Assembly (NCBI RefSeq): GCF_041679265.1
Contig: NZ_JBGFSM010000001.1
Location: 62,001 to 126,000 of the forward strand
Source of the DNA: Autumnicola sp041679265
Lineage (GTDB): Bacteria > Bacteroidota > Bacteroidia > Flavobacteriales > Flavobacteriaceae
DNA: 64,000 nt
Direction of reading: 5' to 3'
Each line of letters opens with the position of its first letter. Positions within the stretch are counted from its first letter, which is position 1. This document shows, piece after piece, positions 60,185 through 64,000 of this stretch. The notes below the pieces were generated by a model. That model was not told the DNA's origin. It saw only the letters and a list, made by a program, of their open reading frames with translations, and ran no database searches. The translations under genes were made by a program, and so were the position numbers.

Positions 60185-61192
60185 TTAAGCAGGCTTCTTA
60201 TTCAACATTTCCCAAAGCCTGTCTTTTAATTCAGTTAAACCCTGCTGGGCCACTGAGGAGATAAAAACATAATCTGCTTTAAGGTTTTTATCAAGTTCCG
60301 CTTTTAATTCGGCTTTAAGCTCGGCATCCAGCATATCACTTTTAGATATGGCAATTAACCTGTCTTTATCCAGCATTTCAGGATTATACCTGCGCAGCTC
60401 GTCCACCAGAATTTCATATTGTTTTTTTATATCAGGCGCGTCTGCAGGAATAAGGAAAAGTAAGGTGGAATTTCTTTCAATATGCCGCAGGAAGCGATAA
60501 CCAAGGCCTTTGCCTTCTGCAGCCCCTTCAATAATTCCGGGAATATCGGCCACCACAAAAGTCTTAAATTCCCGATATTGTACAATCCCAAGATTAGGTT
60601 TCAAAGTAGTAAATTCATAATCGGCAATTTTGGGTTTTGCCGCAGTAATAACAGAAAGCAGTGTGGATTTTCCGGCATTTGGAAAACCTACCAGGCCAAC
60701 ATCTGCCAGGACCTTTAGTTCCAGCGTAATATCTACCTCCTGCCCATCTATACCAGGTTGGGAATAACGCGGGGTCTGGTTGGTGGAGCTTTTAAAATGC
60801 CAGTTTCCGAGTCCGCCCATTCCTCCTTCAGCAACAACATATTCCTTTCCGTCTTCAGTAATTTCATGAACAACCTCCTGGGTATCGGTATCTCGAATTA
60901 CCGTTCCCAAAGGCACGTCTATATACTCATCTCCCCCGTCTGCACCAGAGCTACGTTGTTTCCCTCCATTTCCACCATGTTCTGCCCTAACATGTCTTTT
61001 AAATTTTAAATGGAAAAGGGTCCATAGATTCTTATTACCACGAATTATTACATGGCCTCCCCTTCCGCCGTCACCACCATCGGGACCTCCTTTGGCTATA
61101 TACTTTTCCCGGTGCAAATGGGAAGAACCGCTACCGCCGTTACCGGAACTAACGTGAATTTTCACATAATCAACAAAATTTCCTTCAGTCAT
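60185..61192 (-). CDS. obgE: GTPase Obg
   Basis: A 335-residue essential ribosome-associated GTPase. The N-terminal glycine-rich Obg fold (about 1-158, GNGGSGSSHLHREKYIAKGG) is followed by the G domain with G1 GFPNAGKST, G2 YEFTTLKPNLG, G3 DIPGIIEGA and G4-like SKSD. No extra C-terminal domain. It acts in 50S assembly and stress control. It follows adk after 66 bases in the hpt-adk-obgE run. Confidence 0.96.
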   Translation of the reverse strand: MTEGNFVDYVKIHVSSGNGGSGSSHLHREKYIAKGGPDGGDGGRGGHVIIRGNKNLWTLFHLKFKRHVRAEHGGNGGKQRSSGADGGDEYIDVPLGTVIRDTDTQEVVHEITEDGKEYVVAEGGMGGLGNWHFKSSTNQTPRYSQPGIDGQEVDITLELKVLADVGLVGFPNAGKSTLLSVITAAKPKIADYEFTTLKPNLGIVQYREFKTFVVADIPGIIEGAAEGKGLGYRFLRHIERNSTLLFLIPADAPDIKKQYEILVDELRRYNPEMLDKDRLIAISKSDMLDAELKAELKAELDKNLKADYVFISSVAQQGLTELKDRLWEMLNKKPA

Positions 61193-61258
61193 ATTCGTAT
61201 ATTCTCCTTTAGGGAAGTTTAGGTTTTGCAGGCATAAATAATAAAATTTAGCTCCTGC

Positions 61259-61834
61259 CTAAATAAGTGTATCTATTACTTTGCTCAGTCTTTCGGTAAT
61301 ATCTTTAACAGAGCCTACCCCGTCTACGCCATAATATTTATCCTGTTTTTGATAATATTGTTTAAGAATGGCGGTTTCTTCATAATAGACCTTTATTCTT
61401 CTGCGTACCACGGTTTCATCTGCATCATCAGGCCTTCCTGAAGTTTTTCCACGTTCAAGCAGGCGCTGCACCAAAACCTCATCTTCAACTTCAAGTGCAA
61501 TCATGGCATCAACCTCTTCATTCATAGAAGCCAGTAATTCAGCTAAAGCATCGGCCTGGGCCACCGTTCTTGGAAAGCCGTCAAAGATAAAACCCCTGGC
61601 GCCTTTATGCTCCTCAACATTGGCACGCAACATATTGATAGTCACCTCATCAGGCACCAGCTGCCCCCGGTCTATAAAAGATTTCGCACTTAAACCTAGC
61701 TCTGTCTGATTTTTAATATTGTGCCTAAATACATCTCCGGTAGAGATATGCACCAGTTGATATTTTTCTTTTAACACAGAAGCCTGCGTTCCTTTACCGG
61801 CTCCGGGAGGGCCAAAAAGCACCAGATTTGTCAT
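61259..61834 (-). CDS. adk: Adenylate kinase (short-lid form)
   Basis: A 191-residue kinase interconverting ATP + AMP and 2 ADP. P-loop GPPGAGKGT at residues 7-15; STGDVFRH and FDGFPRTVAQ form the AMP site. RGKTSGRPDDADETVVRRR is a short lid without the zinc-type insertion, like AK1-type enzymes. It begins three bases after the hpt stop. Confidence 0.95.
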   Translation of the reverse strand: MTNLVLFGPPGAGKGTQASVLKEKYQLVHISTGDVFRHNIKNQTELGLSAKSFIDRGQLVPDEVTINMLRANVEEHKGARGFIFDGFPRTVAQADALAELLASMNEEVDAMIALEVEDEVLVQRLLERGKTSGRPDDADETVVRRRIKVYYEETAILKQYYQKQDKYYGVDGVGSVKDITERLSKVIDTLI

Positions 61835-61837
61835 TTT

Positions 61838-62368
61838 TTATTCTTTGCGTTTATATACTTGTGTAAGATTTCTACCTAATCCGTCATAATCAAGGCCGTA
61901 CCCCACAATAAATTTATTGGGAATCTCAAGCCCTTTAAACTTAATCTCAAAAGCCTTTTTATAAGCTTCAGGCTTAAAAAAAAGAGTGGCCACCTGATAC
62001 TCTTCCACACCTTCCAATTCCAGAATACGGTTAATTTCTTCCAGGGTATTTCCCGTATCTACAATATCTTCGAGAATAACCACATTTCTGCCTTTTAGTT
62101 GCTGGTTAAGGCCCACCAGCGTTTTCACCACCCCTGTTGTAGAGGTGCCTTCGTAAGAACCCAGCTTCACGAAACTTACTTCACAATCTCCTTTAAACCT
62201 TTTAATCACTTCTGAAGCGAACATAAAGGCGCCGTTTAAAACTCCCAGAAAAACGGGGTTCTTGCCATGGTACTCCTCATTCAGTTGATCTGCCACTTTG
62301 GTAATGGCATTCTCTATTTCTGCTTCGGAAATAAAAGGTTCAAATTGTAAATCGTGAAGTTGGATCAA
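61838..62368 (-). CDS. hpt: Hypoxanthine phosphoribosyltransferase
   Basis: A 176-residue purine salvage enzyme making IMP/GMP from base and PRPP. The PRPP loop VVILEDIVDTGNTLEEI and flexible-loop region SFVKLGSYEGTSTTG are present. The start is a TTG at 62368 (MIQLHDLQFEPFIS); no in-frame ATG exists between it and the promoter at 62391-62398, so a TTG start is well supported. First gene of the hpt-adk-obgE set, divergent from purK. Confidence 0.93.
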   Translation of the reverse strand: MIQLHDLQFEPFISEAEIENAITKVADQLNEEYHGKNPVFLGVLNGAFMFASEVIKRFKGDCEVSFVKLGSYEGTSTTGVVKTLVGLNQQLKGRNVVILEDIVDTGNTLEEINRILELEGVEEYQVATLFFKPEAYKKAFEIKFKGLEIPNKFIVGYGLDYDGLGRNLTQVYKRKE

Positions 62369-62390
62369 AACATCAAAAATTTTAAAGAGG

Positions 62391-62398
62391 CAAAGATA
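62391..62398 (-). promoter_or_regulatory. -7 promoter element of the hpt-adk-obgE set
   Basis: TATCTTTG on the minus strand, exact consensus, 22 bases before the TTG start of hpt. Confidence 0.75.
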
Positions 62399-62464
62399 AG
62401 GATTCTCAATTACTCACCCTATCAGATTTCTACAGAATAAGTGGCGGTTTCCACCTTAAAAAAT

Positions 62465-62472
62465 TATTTTTG
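62465..62472 (+). promoter_or_regulatory. -7 promoter element of purK
   Basis: TATTTTTG, exact consensus. Transcription would start near 62479, which excludes the TTG at 62470 as start codon and leaves a very short leader before ATG 62485 or 62491. Confidence 0.65.
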
Positions 62473-62490
62473 CTTAAACCTGAAATGTAT

Positions 62491-63648
62491 ATGCTCAATT
62501 ATTTTTCTTCAGATTTCAAATTAGGCATTCTTGGCGGCGGACAGCTGGGAAAAATGATGCTTTACGAAACCCGTAAACTGGACATCCAAACTCATGTTAT
62601 AGACCCTAATCCAGAAGTGCCCTGCAGGATTGCCTGTAATTATTTTGAGCAGGGCGATCTGATGGATTATGAAACCGTTCTCAATTTTGGGAGAAAAGTA
62701 GATGTACTCACTTTTGAGATTGAAAGCGTAAATGTAGAAGCACTCAAAAAGCTTGAAGAAGAGGGCATAAAAACTTATCCTTCAGCAGCTACGCTGGAAA
62801 AAATCCAGAATAAAGGAGTTCAGAAGAATTTTTATGTGGAAAATCAAATTCCTACTGCCGGTTTTAAGATTTTCAGCAGTAAAAAAGAACTTTTACAGGC
62901 TATTGATGAAGAACAGGCAAGCTTCCCCTTTGTCTGGAAAAGCACTACAGGCGGTTACGATGGCAAGGGCGTGGCCGTGATAAAATCTCCATCAGACCTG
63001 GAAAAAATTGAAGACGCCGAATGTATTGCGGAAGAAATGATCCCTTTCAAAAATGAACTGGCTGTTATTGTAGCGCGCAATCCTTCAGGCGAGGTTAAAA
63101 CTTATCCTGTGGTTGAAATGGAATTTCATCCTACCGCGAACCAGGTGGAATATGTGATTTGTCCCGCCAGGATAGATTCCGCAGTAGCTAAAAAAGCACG
63201 AAACCTGGCTACAAAAGTTTCCGAAGCCTTTGAACATGTAGGGCTACTGGCGGTTGAAATGTTCCAGACCAGGGAAGATGAAATTATGGTAAATGAGGTG
63301 GCGCCAAGACCCCATAACAGCGGGCATTATAGTATTGAAGCCAGTTACACCAACCAGTTTGAACAACATATAAGGGCGATCCTGGACCTTCCACTGGGCA
63401 ATACCAATAGTAAGCTTGGCGGAATTATGGTGAACCTTGTAGGAGATGAAAATCATGAAGGGGAAGTAGTTTACGAAAATATTGAAAAAATTATGGCTAT
63501 GGAGGGCGTCACTCCTCATATCTATGGAAAAAAAATAACTAGGCCCTTCCGGAAAATGGGGCATGTAACCATTGTAAATGAGCAAATTTCGCAGGCCCGA
63601 AAAACGGCAGAAGAAGTAAAAAATTCTATAAAAGTCATTTCAAAATAA
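62491..63648 (+). CDS. purK: 5-(carboxyamino)imidazole ribonucleotide synthase
   Basis: A 385-residue ATP-grasp enzyme of purine synthesis that carboxylates AIR on nitrogen. LGILGGGQLGKMML opens the ATP-grasp fold, WKSTTGGYDGKGV is the ATP-binding loop, and VNEVAPRPHNSGHYSIEA the metal site. ATG at 62491 (MLNYFSSDFKLG) is preferred, with 62485 as alternative. It is followed by purE after 38 bases, the usual pair. Confidence 0.95.
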   Translation: MLNYFSSDFKLGILGGGQLGKMMLYETRKLDIQTHVIDPNPEVPCRIACNYFEQGDLMDYETVLNFGRKVDVLTFEIESVNVEALKKLEEEGIKTYPSAATLEKIQNKGVQKNFYVENQIPTAGFKIFSSKKELLQAIDEEQASFPFVWKSTTGGYDGKGVAVIKSPSDLEKIEDAECIAEEMIPFKNELAVIVARNPSGEVKTYPVVEMEFHPTANQVEYVICPARIDSAVAKKARNLATKVSEAFEHVGLLAVEMFQTREDEIMVNEVAPRPHNSGHYSIEASYTNQFEQHIRAILDLPLGNTNSKLGGIMVNLVGDENHEGEVVYENIEKIMAMEGVTPHIYGKKITRPFRKMGHVTIVNEQISQARKTAEEVKNSIKVISK

Positions 63649-63686
63649 AAAGAAGCCCCACGGCGACCTCAACAGAAGATAAAATT

Positions 63687-64000
63687 ATGGGAAAAGTAGC
63701 AGTAATTATGGGCAGTACCAGTGATTTACCGGTAATGCAGGAGGCAATAGATATTCTTCAAGGTTTTGATATTGAAGTGGAAGTGGATATTGTTTCGGCC
63801 CACCGAACCCCAGAAAAATTATTCGAATACGGCAAAAATGCTCATACCAGAGGTATTCAGGTGGTTATTGCCGGCGCAGGTGGCGCAGCGCACTTACCAG
63901 GGATGATTGCGTCCCTCTCCCCTCTTCCTGTTATTGGAGTGCCCGTAAAATCAAGAAATTCCATAGATGGATGGGATTCCGTTTTGTCTATTTTACAGAT
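63687..64000 (+). CDS. purE: N5-carboxyaminoimidazole ribonucleotide mutase, N-terminal part (cut by window edge)
   Basis: 104 codons are visible. VAVIMGSTSDLPVM, DIVSAHRTPEKLFEY (active-site His) and AGGAAHLPGMIAS are class I PurE motifs; the frame is open at the edge. It converts N5-CAIR made by PurK to CAIR. Same direction and probably same transcript as purK. Confidence 0.95.
   Translation, partial: MGKVAVIMGSTSDLPVMQEAIDILQGFDIEVEVDIVSAHRTPEKLFEYGKNAHTRGIQVVIAGAGGAAHLPGMIASLSPLPVIGVPVKSRNSIDGWDSVLSILQ

Noticed and set aside
1..64000. CRISPR arrays, tRNA/rRNA genes, prophage or insertion sequences
   Set aside because: No regularly spaced repeats, cloverleaf-like sequences, transposase or integrase motifs were noticed by eye; a dedicated search (tRNAscan, ISfinder) could still find something small.

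Overview
The window reads as a chromosomal segment of a marine-type Flavobacteriia (Bacteroidota), close to the Gramella/Salegentibacter/Zunongwangia group. This rests on general resemblance and was not searched. Supporting signs are AT-rich DNA, repeated TAnnTTTG promoter elements, very weak Shine-Dalgarno sites, many short lipoproteins and secreted proteins with flavobacterial families (DUF202, DUF6122, DUF4136, DUF302, 2TM, TonB C-terminal domains), and a MetX-aspartokinase-homoserine dehydrogenase fusion. No rRNA, tRNA, CRISPR array, prophage or insertion sequence was recognised, so this is mostly core genome.

Left end (1-9.7 kb): sulfur amino acid metabolism. A minus-strand operon runs metY, the fused metX-thrA gene and metZ, with an Rrf2-type regulator gene cut by the window edge behind it. 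Its 470-base leader appears to hold two complete translational attenuators in series. Each has a short reading frame packed with Met (and Cys) codons, an intrinsic terminator and a competing antiterminator pairing that the leader frame covers. Further right, metK lies behind an RNA that closely resembles a SAM-II (long-loop) riboswitch. The operon that makes methionine would therefore sense Met-tRNA charging, while the enzyme that uses methionine would sense SAM. This is the most interesting part of the window.

9.8-26 kb: a secreted DUF3857/transglutaminase membrane protein, three SDR enzymes (two in this stretch, one of which lacks the catalytic Tyr/Lys), acyl-CoA dehydrogenase, a hydroxyacid dehydrogenase, a universal stress protein, a threonine/serine dehydratase-like enzyme, a DinB-fold protein, an SLC13 transporter with TrkA-C domains, small membrane proteins, a double-DUF302 lipoprotein, a deoxynucleoside kinase with a fatty-acid-hydroxylase-like gene, and a lipoprotein gene broken by an in-frame stop.

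26-40 kb: a minus-strand set of a small Rho-N-type protein, ku, ligD and an App1-like phosphatase (bacterial NHEJ); the third SDR; a MgtC/DUF4010 membrane protein split by a one-base frameshift; membrane-bound and soluble pyrophosphatases side by side; the pyruvate dehydrogenase E1 beta gene; and etfBA.

40-64 kb: a bifunctional-nuclease-family protein, a nucleoside transporter, a two-TM channel, a BrkB protein, a large repeat-bearing membrane protein, thyA, twin TonB-C secreted proteins, egtBD (ergothioneine-type synthesis) with a class V aminotransferase nearby, a folA operon, fabD, a DegT-family aminotransferase, waaA (Kdo transferase), small acidic lipoproteins, and the nucleotide set obgE-adk-hpt divergent from purK-purE, the last cut by the right edge.

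Start codons were often moved inward from the longest possible frame, using a promoter element or the family's usual N-terminus. Function calls rest on motifs read by eye; no database search was done.
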